Shown piece by piece: positions 8,855-16,399 of a DNA stretch of 64,000 bases. Under the pieces are notes generated by a model. It saw only the letters and a program-made list of their open reading frames with translations, had not been told where the DNA came from and did not search any database. The position numbers were made by a program, and so were the translations under genes. Source of the DNA: Mesorhizobium sp. B4-1-3 (GTDB lineage: Bacteria; Pseudomonadota; Alphaproteobacteria; Rhizobiales; Rhizobiaceae); assembly GCF_006439355.1 (NCBI RefSeq), contig NZ_VFTG01000003.1:124001-188000 (forward strand), given 5' to 3'. How positions within the stretch are numbered: the first letter of the stretch is position 1; each line of letters starts with the position of its first letter.

Positions 8855-10351
8855 TTACTCGGCTTCCTTGGCAGCCTTCTTCTTCGGCGCAGCCTTCTTC
8901 TTCGGCTCCTCGGTCTCGGCGGCGGCTTCGTCTGCCTCTGCCTTGGCTTCGGTCTTCTTGGAGGAAGCCTTCTTGGCCGGCTTCGCCTTGGTCTTGGTCG
9001 CGGTTTCGGCCTCTTCGTCGTCGGCCATCAGCTCGTCCTTGCTGACCTTGACGTCATTGACCGTAATCTGGCCGAGCAGATAGTCGACGACCTTCTCCTC
9101 GAACATCGGCGCCCGCAGCGCGTTGATGGCTTCCGGATTGCTGCGATAGAACTCGAAGGCTTCCTGCTGCTGATTGGCCGGGAAACGGCGCACCTGCTCG
9201 AACAGGCCGCGCTGCAGTTCCTCATCCGACACGGTGACGCCGGCCTTCTCGCCGATCTCGGCGAGCACCAGGCCAAGCCGCACACGGCGCTCGGCAAGGC
9301 GCATATATTCTGCACGCGCCTCTTCTTCCGTCGTCTCTTCGTCGGCGAAAGTGCGGCCGGCGGCTTCGAGATCGCGGTTGACCTGAGCCCAGATGTTGTT
9401 GAACTCGGCCTCGACGAGCTTCGACGGCGCCTCGAAGGAGTAGGATGCATCGAGCTGGTCAAGCAGTTGGCGCTTCACCTTCTGACGGGTCATCGAGCCG
9501 AACTGGTTCTCGAGCTGGCCGCGCACGATCTCGCGCAGCCGCTCGAGCGATTCCAGACCGAGATTCTTGGCCGTCTCGTCATTGACTTCGAGTGCGCCAG
9601 GCGCCGAAATCTCCTTGACGGTGACGTCGAACGTGGCTTCCTTGCCGGCCAGATGCGCCGCCTGGTAGTTTTCGGGGAAGGTGACGGTGATTTGCTTCTG
9701 GTCGCCGGCCTTCGTGCCGATCAGTTGGTCCTCGAAGCCGGGAATGAACTCCTTGGAGCCGAGCACCAGCGGCTGGTCGGTGCCGGCCCCGCCGGCGAAA
9801 GCCTCGCCGCCGATTTTCCCGACATAGTCGATGGTCACACGGTCGCCCTCGGCGGCCTTGCCGGTCTTCGGCTCGTAGCTGCGCGCCGATTCGGCAACGC
9901 GCTTGACCTGATCGTCGACTTCCTGCTCCGGCACGTCATAGACCTGACGCGTCACCTTGATGTCAGAGAAATCCTTGACCTCGATCGCCGGGATGACCTC
10001 GTAGTTGAGGCTGAATTCGAAGTCGGCGCCGCCGGCCAGGATCTTCTCGGCTTCCTTCTCGTCCTCGGTCATGATCACTTCAGGCTGCATGGCGGCCTTT
10101 TCGCCGCGCCCCGATATGATCGACCGGGTCGAGTCGTTGAGGATCTCGTTGACGACCTCGGCCATGAACGACTTGCCGTAAATCTTGCGCAGATGCTGCA
10201 CCGGCACCTTGCCGGGGCGGAAGCCGTTGATGCGCACCTTGTCGCGGGCATCGTTCAGCCGCGCCATCAGCTTGGCTTCCATGTCACCGGCCGGCACGGT
10301 GATCTTGATCTCGCGCTTGAGACCGGAGTTGAGTGTTTCGGTGACCTGCAT
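8855..10351 (-). CDS. tig: Trigger factor
   Basis: Ribosome-bound chaperone and peptidyl-prolyl isomerase that meets nascent chains at the exit tunnel. The 498 residues contain the ribosome-binding signature [12 protein letters not shown] (44-55), a central FKBP-like PPIase domain (about 160-250, with [19 protein letters not shown]) and the C-terminal chaperone arms. An unusually charged Lys/Ala/Glu tail follows (about 450-498, repeated KKA and EAE units), as seen in many alphaproteobacterial trigger factors. Its promoter should lie in the 342-base gap up to tRNA-Leu. A strong terminator follows. Confidence 0.96.
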   Translation of the reverse strand: MQVTETLNSGLKREIKITVPAGDMEAKLMARLNDARDKVRINGFRPGKVPVQHLRKIYGKSFMAEVVNEILNDSTRSIISGRGEKAAMQPEVIMTEDEKEAEKILAGGADFEFSLNYEVIPAIEVKDFSDIKVTRQVYDVPEQEVDDQVKRVAESARSYEPKTGKAAEGDRVTIDYVGKIGGEAFAGGAGTDQPLVLGSKEFIPGFEDQLIGTKAGDQKQITVTFPENYQAAHLAGKEATFDVTVKEISAPGALEVNDETAKNLGLESLERLREIVRGQLENQFGSMTRQKVKRQLLDQLDASYSFEAPSKLVEAEFNNIWAQVNRDLEAAGRTFADEETTEEEARAEYMRLAERRVRLGLVLAEIGEKAGVTVSDEELQRGLFEQVRRFPANQQQEAFEFYRSNPEAINALRAPMFEEKVVDYLLGQITVNDVKVSKDELMADDEEAETATKTKAKPAKKASSKKTEAKAEADEAAAETEEPKKKAAPKKKAAKEAE

Positions 10352-10693
10352 CCTAAAACCTTTGTCTTCACCAATGAGGCTGCCAAACGGTTTTAGCCGT
10401 TCACAGCCTGCCGGTATAATCTTGCCGGAAATGGCTTTCTGTACGGAACCCGGTGATTTGACCGCTCAGCGGCTCAAACTCTCCTGAACTGCACTTCCCA
10501 AAATGTGAAGAAGTCTTTGTTTTTCCTACTTCTTCTTACATTCTGCAGAAGCGGATAGTCGCGTCCCGTCACATTCGACACGCCTTTTGTCACAGGCTCG
10601 GCTAATTTTCAACCATCTTCGCGATCAGGCGAATAATGGCCATTTGAGCCCCGACATTGACAGAATGATGGCTACATGGGATTGCCGGGGAAA
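10352..10693. other. Intergenic region between tig and tRNA-Leu
   Basis: A 342-base gap with no convincing ORF. It must hold the divergent promoters for tig and the tRNA. TTGACA at 10657-10662 is a plausible -35 element for the tRNA, about 35 bases before its 5' end, although the matching -10 is poor. A short inverted repeat, AAACGGTTTTAGCCGTT, sits near 10385, just upstream of tig. Confidence 0.5.
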
Positions 10694-10778
10694 GCGGATG
10701 TGGCGGAATTGGTAGACGCCCTGGATTTAGGTTCCAGTGCCGAAAGGCGTGGGGGTTCGAGTCCCTTCATCCGCACCA
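10694..10778 (+). tRNA. tRNA-Leu (UAG)
   Basis: Acceptor stem GCGGATG pairs with CATCCGC, followed by discriminator A and an encoded CCA. The anticodon arm is CTGGA-TTTAGGT-TCCAG, giving anticodon TAG at 10728-10730. The long variable arm (GTGCCGAAAGGCGT) is class II, and the T-loop GTTCGAGTC is canonical. The gene is 85 bases with CCA. Confidence 0.97.
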
Positions 10779-10821
10779 CCCTCCGAAGCCGTTGGCGAAA
10801 GAGGACGGCGCCTGATGGTCC

Positions 10822-11403
10822 CTAATAAAGCGGCTCCTCGAACAGCGTCTTGTCGCCGTCCATCAGCGCCTTGATCTGTGCCGTGCCGTCGGACGCGAGC
10901 GCGAGCTTGATGCCGAACGGCCGTACCCGCATGTCGTCCTGGATCGCCACGCCTTGGCCTTCCGGCAGATAGAAGCGGTCGATCCCGTAGTCCGGAGCAA
11001 TCGTCGCATCCACGTCACGCAGACCCCAACCGTCGGCGATTCGTCCGGCTATGTCGGCCTCGTCTGGGCCGGCCGGCGCCGGCGCCTGGCCGAACCAGGC
11101 GGTCGTCGGCTGCCAGTAGCCGTCGGGGCCTTTCTTCAACCGGACCACGATCGACGTGTCGCCGCTGGTGGACTTGCCTTGCGGAACATTGGCGATCAGC
11201 TTCACTGGAATGCGCGAAATGTTGTTGTTGAGCGAGATGTAGTCGCCACGCAGGAGATCGCGCGGATCGACGGGCTCGACTTTCAAGAGCACTTCCTTGC
11301 CGTTGCGCAGGATCGCAGCCCGGCCGGCAATGATCCAACTGAGGAAGCCGATCTGGACGAGTGCCAGCACCAGCGCCGAGATGATGAGTTTCTTGCCGGT
11401 CAT
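10822..11403 (-). CDS. GDYXXLXY domain membrane-anchored protein
   Basis: A 193-residue protein with one N-terminal transmembrane helix (LIISALVLALVQIGFLSWII). The family signature follows as RGDYISLNNNIS (about 53-64) after VEPVDPRDLL, the hallmark of the GDYXXLXY family of unknown function. The rest is predicted periplasmic. Its ATG overlaps the stop of the upstream DUF2157 gene by four bases, so the two are translationally coupled. The pairing with DUF2157 recurs in bacteria and suggests one membrane complex. The role is unknown. Confidence 0.85.
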   Translation of the reverse strand: MTGKKLIISALVLALVQIGFLSWIIAGRAAILRNGKEVLLKVEPVDPRDLLRGDYISLNNNISRIPVKLIANVPQGKSTSGDTSIVVRLKKGPDGYWQPTTAWFGQAPAPAGPDEADIAGRIADGWGLRDVDATIAPDYGIDRFYLPEGQGVAIQDDMRVRPFGIKLALASDGTAQIKALMDGDKTLFEEPLY

Positions 11404-12518
11404 GCCGCGGCTCCTGTCTCGGCGGGCGCTCTCATGCGCTTCTCGATGCGGATGATGACCAGCGCCAGCATGCCGAGCAGCACGGCCGCGGCGAGGAAGA
11501 AGCCGGCCGTATCCAGCATCGACTGCAGGGTGACGCCATAGATGATGGCGAGTTCGAAGGCGAAGCCGGCATAGGCCAGCCAGCGCAGCCCTCTGCTCTC
11601 GCGGCCTGCCAGCATGATCGCCGCGACGATGCCGGCAAGGGTCACGACCGAGGCGACGGCGAAGCCGCTGTTGTAGGTGCTTTCATCCGCCAGTTCGAAC
11701 TGGATGATCGCCATGCCGGTGAGGAAGCCGAGCAAGGCGTGCAAGGGCAGCCGGCCACCCAGCTCAAGGATCCTGTCGACCGGGTCGCCGGCAAAGACCG
11801 AAACAGCAAAGAGCAGCGCCGAGGCGACAGCCAGCGACACCGCCACCGGCAGCGTGTCGTGATCCGTCGCCAACAGAACCAGATAGAGGATGACCGACAG
11901 AATGATAAGGTGGCGCGCGGCCCGGCTGCGCGTCCAGAACGAGATGGCGAACAGGATTATCGCCATGACGATGAAGAGATGCGGAATTTCCGCGCGCCAG
12001 TAGAAGCCGAACCCCTTGAGGGCCAGCCAGGCGTCCGCGATGCCGACCGCCGCCACCGTCAGCGGGTTGGAACGCAGCGCCGCCGCCGCCAGCGCCGTGC
12101 CGGCGCACCAGGCGAGCAGCGCCGAGGCTTCGTCGCCCGAGAGGTGATACATCTGGCCGATCAGTGCGATCGAGCCGCCGAAAGCGGCGGCGGCAACGAT
12201 CCACAGCGCCTCGCCGATCGCGGCATGATCGCGCATCTTCAGCACCGCGCCGCCGACATAGCCGGCAAGGATGACCGCAAACAGCGCCGCCACGCGAACG
12301 AGACGCGGGATGGTCTCCCAATTCGCCGCGACGAAGATCAGGATCGCAGCGCCGAACAGAAGCGCTGCCATCATCGCCAGGATGGAGCCGAAACTCAGCG
12401 ATGCGCGTTCGTTGGCCGCGACGTCACGCGTCAATGCCTCCGCCGTGGCTGGATCGATCAGCCCAGCCTCCCGCCAGCGCGCGATATCCACCCTTACCCG
12501 TGCCGAATAGCTCGCCAT
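11400..12518 (-). CDS. DUF2157 multi-pass membrane protein
   Basis: 372 residues. A soluble N-terminal segment (RWREAGLIDPATAEALTRDV, about 12-31) is the conserved DUF2157 start, and about ten closely packed transmembrane helices follow. The function of the family is unknown. The gene overlaps the downstream GDYXXLXY gene by four bases. The ATG at 12518 is well placed before the conserved helix. Confidence 0.85.
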   Translation of the reverse strand: MASYSARVRVDIARWREAGLIDPATAEALTRDVAANERASLSFGSILAMMAALLFGAAILIFVAANWETIPRLVRVAALFAVILAGYVGGAVLKMRDHAAIGEALWIVAAAAFGGSIALIGQMYHLSGDEASALLAWCAGTALAAAALRSNPLTVAAVGIADAWLALKGFGFYWRAEIPHLFIVMAIILFAISFWTRSRAARHLIILSVILYLVLLATDHDTLPVAVSLAVASALLFAVSVFAGDPVDRILELGGRLPLHALLGFLTGMAIIQFELADESTYNSGFAVASVVTLAGIVAAIMLAGRESRGLRWLAYAGFAFELAIIYGVTLQSMLDTAGFFLAAAVLLGMLALVIIRIEKRMRAPAETGAAA

Positions 12519-12699
12519 GCTTTCCCCCGGAGCCCGGTCATGCCCTTAGCCGGAACAGCCAAACCGTTGACGCAGCGGCAGTTTTCCGATTCGGCCTTCT
12601 TTGTGACGCAGGCGTGAATGGCCGTTAATGTTGCATTGCACAATTTGCATTGCTGCCATGCGCCAACGGCACTTTTAAACCGATACGATCCCACCTATT

Positions 12700-12721
12700 T
12701 TCCGTTCGTACACAAACGGAA
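12700..12721. promoter_or_regulatory. Inverted repeat upstream of DUF1127 genes
   Basis: TTCCGTT and AACGGAA (7-bp perfect arms, 8-base spacer CGTACACA) lie 33 bases before the first DUF1127 start codon. It could be an operator or a 5' UTR hairpin. In Rhodobacter the equivalent transcript is stress-sigma (RpoH) dependent, but I cannot assign -35/-10 elements here with confidence. Confidence 0.4.
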
Positions 12722-12753
12722 TGATCCGAACTAAAGACGAAACGAGAACTACC

Positions 12754-12894
12754 ATGAACCTGATCCGCAACTACCGCAACTGGCGCCGCTACCGGGAGAC
12801 CGTTTCCGAGCTGAGCCGCCTGTCGAACCGTGAACTGACCGATCTTGGCATCAGCCGCAGCGACATCCACTACGTCGCCCGCAAGGCGGTCTAA
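12754..12894 (+). CDS. DUF1127 small Arg-rich protein, copy 1
   Basis: A 46-residue basic protein (MNLIRNYRNWRRYRETVSEL, then SRLSNRELTDLGISRSDIHYVARKAV). The pattern L-S-x-R-x-L-x-D-L-G-I-x-R-x-D-I is the DUF1127 (YjiS-like) signature. Members in alphaproteobacteria are small RNA-associated regulators. In Rhodobacter sphaeroides the gene ccaF1 encodes one and carries sRNAs in its 3' UTR. Here too, anti-SD hairpins follow downstream. A paralogue lies 49 bases on. The start is fixed by the ATG at 12754 after GAACTACC. Confidence 0.88.
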   Translation: MNLIRNYRNWRRYRETVSELSRLSNRELTDLGISRSDIHYVARKAV

Positions 12895-12899
12895 TCCGC

Positions 12900-12921
12900 T
12901 TCGGACCGCAATTGGTCCGAA
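12900..12921 (+). other. Hairpin between the two DUF1127 genes
   Basis: TTCGGACC-GCAATT-GGTCCGAA forms a perfect 8-bp stem with a 6-base loop, six bases after the first DUF1127 stop. No T-run follows, so it is more likely an RNA-processing or stability element within a dicistronic transcript than a terminator. Confidence 0.5.
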
Positions 12922-12943
12922 CCAGTTTTGAAAGAGCAAGACA

Positions 12944-13084
12944 ATGAACCTGATCCGCAGCTATTGTAACTGGCGCGTCTACCGCGACACCGTTGCTGAG
13001 CTGGGTCGGCTTTCGAACCGCCAGCTCCATGATCTCGGCATCGTTCGCGACGAGATCAAGATGGTCGCCCGCAAGGCGATCTAA
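12944..13084 (+). CDS. DUF1127 small Arg-rich protein, copy 2
   Basis: A 46-residue paralogue of the preceding gene with the same start MNLIR and the conserved LSNRQLHDLGIVRDEI core. It ends VARKAI. Length, start and end match copy 1, so this is a tandem duplication with divergence. GAGCAAG lies shortly before the ATG at 12944. Directly downstream is the array of six anti-SD hairpins, so this gene is probably the mRNA from which they are processed. Confidence 0.88.
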   Translation: MNLIRSYCNWRVYRDTVAELGRLSNRQLHDLGIVRDEIKMVARKAI

Positions 13085-13098
13085 GCAAGGAATTTCGC

Positions 13099-13204
13099 CA
13101 GGGTCGACCTCCTCCCCGACCCTGACGGATACGGCCAACCCTTACCTCCTCCCAAGGGTTGACCACCGAAACGGCGCCCGCCGGACCTCCTCCCCCGGCG
13201 GGCG
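13099..13204 (+). ncRNA. CcsR/cuckoo-type sRNA cluster, first triplet of anti-SD hairpins
   Basis: Three hairpins expose the identical 10-base loop ACCTCCTCCC. Hairpin 1 is 13099-13124 (stem CAGGGTCG/CGACCCTG). Hairpin 2 is 13136-13161 (CAACCCTT/AAGGGTTG). Hairpin 3 is 13175-13204 (CGCCCGCCGG/CCGGCGGGCG). All stems are perfect. The loop is complementary to the Shine-Dalgarno motif. This is the defining feature of the CcsR (conserved CCUCCUCCC motif stress-induced RNA) or cuckoo RNA family, which lies downstream of DUF1127 genes in alphaproteobacteria. Hairpin 3 is GC-rich and followed by TTGTT, so it may also terminate transcription. That these are processed from the DUF1127 mRNA is inferred. 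Confidence 0.85.
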
Positions 13205-13281
13205 TTGTTCAGAAGCGAACCTAGGTTGTTCAGAAGCGAACCTAGTTCGTCTTCCAAGGGAACCTAGTTCGTCTTCGAAGG
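13205..13281 (+). repeat. Tandem direct repeats between the hairpin triplets
   Basis: Two overlapping tandem duplications. A 21-base unit containing TTGTTCAGAAGCGAACCTAG occurs at 13204-13224 and 13225-13245. A 22-base unit, GAACCTAGTTCGTCTTC followed by C/GAAGG, occurs at 13238-13259 and 13260-13281. Units share the AGAAGCGAACCTAG/GAACCTAG segment. Two small hairpins follow: TTTCGCC/GGCGAAA (13282-13304) and TCGCC/GGCGA (13312-13328). Confidence 0.75.
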
Positions 13282-13337
13282 TTTCGCCCTTCTCAAAGGC
13301 GAAAAGAATTCTCGCCCTCAAATGGCGAAAGAGATTT

Positions 13338-13457
13338 CGTCAAAGCCGACCTCCTCCCCGGCGATGACGAATACGGTCGATCTTCACCTCCTCCCGAGGA
13401 TCGACCCCCAAAACGACACCCGCCGGACCTCTTCCCCCGGCGGGTGTTGTTGTTTTT
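13338..13457 (+). ncRNA. CcsR/cuckoo-type sRNA cluster, second triplet of anti-SD hairpins
   Basis: Hairpin 4 (13338-13369) has stem CGTCA-AA-GCCG / CGGC-GA-TGACG with loop ACCTCCTCCC. Hairpin 5 (13375-13406) has stem GGTCGATCTTC/GAGGATCGACC with the same loop. Hairpin 6 (13416-13447) has stem ACACCCGCCGG/CCGGCGGGTGT with loop ACCTCTTCCC, one base different. Spacers resemble those of the first triplet (GACGAATACGG versus GACGGATACGG; CCGCCGG stems in both third members). The triplet therefore appears to be a duplication of the first. TGTTGTTTTT follows hairpin 6, a Rho-independent terminator for the whole unit. Confidence 0.85.
13416..13457 (+). terminator. Terminator at the end of the anti-SD RNA array
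   Basis: An 11-bp GC-rich stem (ACACCCGCCGG/CCGGCGGGTGT) is followed immediately by TGTTGTTTTT. It doubles as the sixth anti-SD hairpin. Confidence 0.75.
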
Positions 13458-13528
13458 AGGGCTCGTCGCCCGGCCGGTCATTTGGCCGGCAATTGCAAAC
13501 GCGTCCCCAAGCGATTATTCCGACGCTT

Positions 13529-14938
13529 ATGAGCAAAAATCCCGTACACGTCATCGGCGGCGGCCTCGCCGGCTCCGAAGCCGCATGGCAGATCGCGCAA
13601 GCCGGCGTTCCGGTCGTGCTGCATGAAATGCGCCCTGTGCGCGGCACCGACGCGCATAAGACCGACGGCTTGGCCGAGTTGGTCTGCTCCAACTCCTTCC
13701 GTTCCGACGATGCCGAGAACAACGCCGTCGGCTTGCTGCATGCCGAAATGCGGCTTGCCGGCTCGCTGATCATGAGCGCCGGCGACGCCAACCAGGTGCC
13801 AGCCGGCGGCGCGCTGGCGGTCGACCGCGACGGCTTTTCCGACGCGGTCACCGCAAAGATCGAAGCGCATCCGCTGATCACCATCCAGCGAGAGGAAGTG
13901 GCCGGACTGCCGCCCGAGGAGTGGGACCAGGCGATCATCGCCACCGGCCCGCTGACCGCGCCTTCACTGGCGCAGTCGATCGCGGAAGCCACCGGCGCCG
14001 ATGCGCTTGCCTTTTTCGACGCCATCGCGCCGATCGTGCATTTCGACACGATCGACATGAACACGGCCTGGTTCCAGTCGCGCTACGACAAGGTCGGTCC
14101 CGGCGGCACTGGCAAGGACTACATCAACTGCCCGATGGACAAGGAGCAGTATCTCGCCTTCGTGGCAGCGCTGCTGGAGGGACAGAAAACCGAGTTCAAA
14201 GAGTGGGAAGGCACGCCCTATTTCGACGGCTGCCTACCGATCGAGGTGATGGCCGAGCGCGGCGTCGAGACGCTGCGCTACGGCCCGATGAAGCCGATGG
14301 GCCTGACCAACGCTCACAATCCCTCGGTCAAGGCCTATGCGGTGGTGCAGCTTCGCCAGGACAATGCGCTCGGCACGCTTTACAACATGGTCGGTTTCCA
14401 GACCAAGCTGAAGCATGCCGAGCAGGTGCGCATCTTCCGCACCATTCCGGGTCTCGAAAACGCGGACTTCGCGCGGCTCGGCGGCCTGCACCGAAACACC
14501 TATATCAACTCGCCGACGCTGCTCGATCCTTCGCTGCAGCTGAAGTGGCGCCCCGGCCTGCGCTTTGCCGGCCAGATCACCGGTTGCGAAGGCTATGTCG
14601 AAAGCGCCGCCATCGGCCTGCTTGCCGGCCGCTTCGCCGCCGCAGAACGGCTTGGACAGGCGCCGGCGCTGCCGCCTTCGACCACGGCCTTCGGAGCGCT
14701 GCTCAACCACATCACCGGCGGCCATATTGTCTGCGACGACGAGCCGGGCAAACGCTCCTTCCAGCCGATGAACGTCAATTTCGGCCTGTTCCCGCCCGTG
14801 GAAGCACCCAAGACCGAGGGCAAGCGCCTGCGCGGCAAGGACAAGACCCTCGCCAAACGCCATGCGATCACATCGCGCGCGCTGGCCGATTGCCGGCAAT
14901 GGCTGGGGCTGCCGGCGCGGGCGGAAGCGGCGGAGTAG
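13529..14938 (+). CDS. trmFO: tRNA (uracil-5-)-methyltransferase, folate/FAD-dependent (TrmFO)
   Basis: Methylates U54 in the T-loop of tRNAs using methylenetetrahydrofolate and FAD. The 469 residues start with the FAD-binding motif [18 protein letters not shown] (6-23) and contain the family signatures [18 protein letters not shown] and [19 protein letters not shown] (here [19 protein letters not shown]), with Cys. [13 protein letters not shown] provides another conserved segment. The ATG at 13529 is preferred. A TTG at 13493 would add an implausible leader. The gene starts 72 bases after the anti-SD array terminator. Its stop lies inside a palindrome shared with the convergent neighbour. 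Confidence 0.94.
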   Translation: MSKNPVHVIGGGLAGSEAAWQIAQAGVPVVLHEMRPVRGTDAHKTDGLAELVCSNSFRSDDAENNAVGLLHAEMRLAGSLIMSAGDANQVPAGGALAVDRDGFSDAVTAKIEAHPLITIQREEVAGLPPEEWDQAIIATGPLTAPSLAQSIAEATGADALAFFDAIAPIVHFDTIDMNTAWFQSRYDKVGPGGTGKDYINCPMDKEQYLAFVAALLEGQKTEFKEWEGTPYFDGCLPIEVMAERGVETLRYGPMKPMGLTNAHNPSVKAYAVVQLRQDNALGTLYNMVGFQTKLKHAEQVRIFRTIPGLENADFARLGGLHRNTYINSPTLLDPSLQLKWRPGLRFAGQITGCEGYVESAAIGLLAGRFAAAERLGQAPALPPSTTAFGALLNHITGGHIVCDDEPGKRSFQPMNVNFGLFPPVEAPKTEGKRLRGKDKTLAKRHAITSRALADCRQWLGLPARAEAAE

Positions 14939-14949
14939 CTACTCCGCCG
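14928..14949. terminator. Palindrome spanning two convergent stop codons
   Basis: A perfect 22-bp inverted repeat, CGGCGGAGTAG followed by CTACTCCGCCG. The trmFO TAG (14936-14938) and the hydroxylase TAG (14939-14941 on the other strand) are adjacent at its centre. No T-run accompanies it. It could act as a very short bidirectional transcript end or simply reflect both proteins ending in Ala-Glu. Confidence 0.45.
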
Positions 14950-15889
14950 GCTCGGCAGCCGCGCTTGGCAATCCCGGCTTGCCCGCCTCCGACGGATTTC
15001 GCCTGACATAAGCCGCCTTCAACGTCTCGGACGTATCGCGCGAGCCGTCATGGCTCCAGCCTGGCGGCTGGATGAGATAGTTTAGCCGCTGACCAAACGT
15101 CAGTCCCGGCGCCAGCGCGTCCTTGAACATGCCGATCCACTCGTGGAATGCCACCTTCAACGGGTTGAAGGTGCCGATGTTCTTGACGATGCCGTAGCGC
15201 GGCCGGTCCTCCTCCAACTCCTCGACGAAGGTACCGAACATGCGGTCCCAGACGATCAGCGTGCCGGCATAGTTGGCGTCAAGATAGCGCGGATTGGTAG
15301 CGTGGTGGACGCGATGGTGCGAGGGCGTGTTGAAGATGAACTCGAACCAGCCCCACATCTTGCCGAGCGTCTCGGTGTGGATCCAGAACTGCCAGACTAG
15401 GTTGAAGCCGAAGACGAAGGCGATCACCGCCGGATGGAAGCCGAGCAGCACCAGCGGCGCCTGCAAGACAAAGGTGAAGGTAAAGAGACCAGTCCAGCTC
15501 TGTCTCAGCGCCGTCGAGAGATTGTAATGCTGGCTGGAATGATGGTTGACGTGCTCGGCCCACACCCAGCGCACCCGGTGCGCGACGCGGTGATAGACAT
15601 AGTAGCGCAGATCATCGAGCAGGAAGGCGGCGACAAACACCCAGATCGACAGGCCGAGATTGAAGAGGCGGAACTGCCAGAGCCAGAGCAGCGCCCAGTA
15701 GGACACGACGCCGAGCAGCAGGCCTGCAACGACATTGCCCGTTCCCATCATCAGACTGGTCAGCGTGTCATGCGTTTCGAACGATCCCTTGGCGCGGCCG
15801 GTGCGCACCAACCAAAGCTCGATCAGGATCGCCGCGACGAAGAAGGGGATCGCAAGCTGCGTCACCTGGGGGAAGTTATACTGGTCCAT
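14939..15889 (-). CDS. Sterol desaturase/fatty acid hydroxylase superfamily protein
   Basis: A 316-residue integral membrane di-iron enzyme. All histidine boxes are present: HRVAH (100-104), HVNHHSSQHYN (113-123) and HHRVHH (191-196). Hydrophobic helices are at about 12-29, 50-70, 82-98 and 137-170. Members hydroxylate or desaturate sterols, hopanoids, carotenoids or fatty acids. The exact substrate is not readable. The ATG at 15889 overlaps the upstream gene's TGA (TGATG), with GAGAGGCGG as ribosome site, so the two are coupled. A GTG one codon upstream is possible. Confidence 0.88.
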   Translation of the reverse strand: MDQYNFPQVTQLAIPFFVAAILIELWLVRTGRAKGSFETHDTLTSLMMGTGNVVAGLLLGVVSYWALLWLWQFRLFNLGLSIWVFVAAFLLDDLRYYVYHRVAHRVRWVWAEHVNHHSSQHYNLSTALRQSWTGLFTFTFVLQAPLVLLGFHPAVIAFVFGFNLVWQFWIHTETLGKMWGWFEFIFNTPSHHRVHHATNPRYLDANYAGTLIVWDRMFGTFVEELEEDRPRYGIVKNIGTFNPLKVAFHEWIGMFKDALAPGLTFGQRLNYLIQPPGWSHDGSRDTSETLKAAYVRRNPSEAGKPGLPSAAAEPAE

Positions 15890-16314
15890 CACGCCGCCTC
15901 TCGCATCCGCTCACGGCCTTGCAATGCCGCCGCGACGGCCAGCGCGCCGGCTTCTTCGGCAAAAGCAAACCGGCCACCTTTCCAGGTGAAATCATTGAGC
16001 CGCAGCGAAACCACATTGCCTTCCCTGGCCAGCGCCAGAATGTCGTGCGGCGTGACGATGCGAGTCAAAAAACAGTCGCCTATGCTTTGGACGATGCCGC
16101 AGCGCTGCGGGCCGAGATCGAGAAAGGCGGCATGGTTGTCGGCTGTCAGCCGCACGGCGCCCGGCCTTTCGTCAGGAAAATCCTCGGCAAAGCGTGCGAG
16201 CGCCTGATCCGCGCCGGCAAGCGCCGCGGTTGTCGTGCCGCCGGTGAAATGCACGGCCGCGACCGACAACGCGATACCGAACACGACAAGACCGACCAGG
16301 ACTGGCAGGCTCAT
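15889..16314 (-). CDS. Hypothetical membrane-anchored protein
   Basis: 141 residues with one N-terminal transmembrane helix (SLPVLVGLVVFGIALSVAAV) and a soluble domain containing two Cys (QRCGIVQSIGDCFLTRIV). I do not recognise a family. It is translationally coupled to the downstream hydroxylase and may assist it. The ATG at 16314 places the helix at the very N-terminus. GAGGAG lies a little far upstream. A longer start (16362) would add an Arg-rich segment and is less likely. Confidence 0.6.
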   Translation of the reverse strand: MSLPVLVGLVVFGIALSVAAVHFTGGTTTAALAGADQALARFAEDFPDERPGAVRLTADNHAAFLDLGPQRCGIVQSIGDCFLTRIVTPHDILALAREGNVVSLRLNDFTWKGGRFAFAEEAGALAVAAALQGRERMREAA

Positions 16315-16383
16315 GGAAAGGCGGCTCCTCCGGCGGCCAGCATTTCTTCGACGCGAGTCCACGCAACGGAATCCCTAGCATGA

Positions 16384-16399
16384 TTGACGTTTACGTCAA
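16384..16399. promoter_or_regulatory. Short palindrome TTGACG-TTTA-CGTCAA
   Basis: A perfect 6-bp inverted repeat with a 4-base centre lies 70 bases upstream of the gene starting at 16314 and overlaps the stop codon of the gene upstream. It looks like an operator. The TTTACGTCAA half resembles sites bound by MerR-family regulators such as LiuR. That resemblance is only suggestive. Confidence 0.35.

Noticed and set aside
13099-13457. CRISPR-like array
   Set aside because: The repeated element is only the 10-base hairpin loop; stems differ between units, spacers are not unique and no cas genes are nearby. Anti-SD hairpins explain it better.
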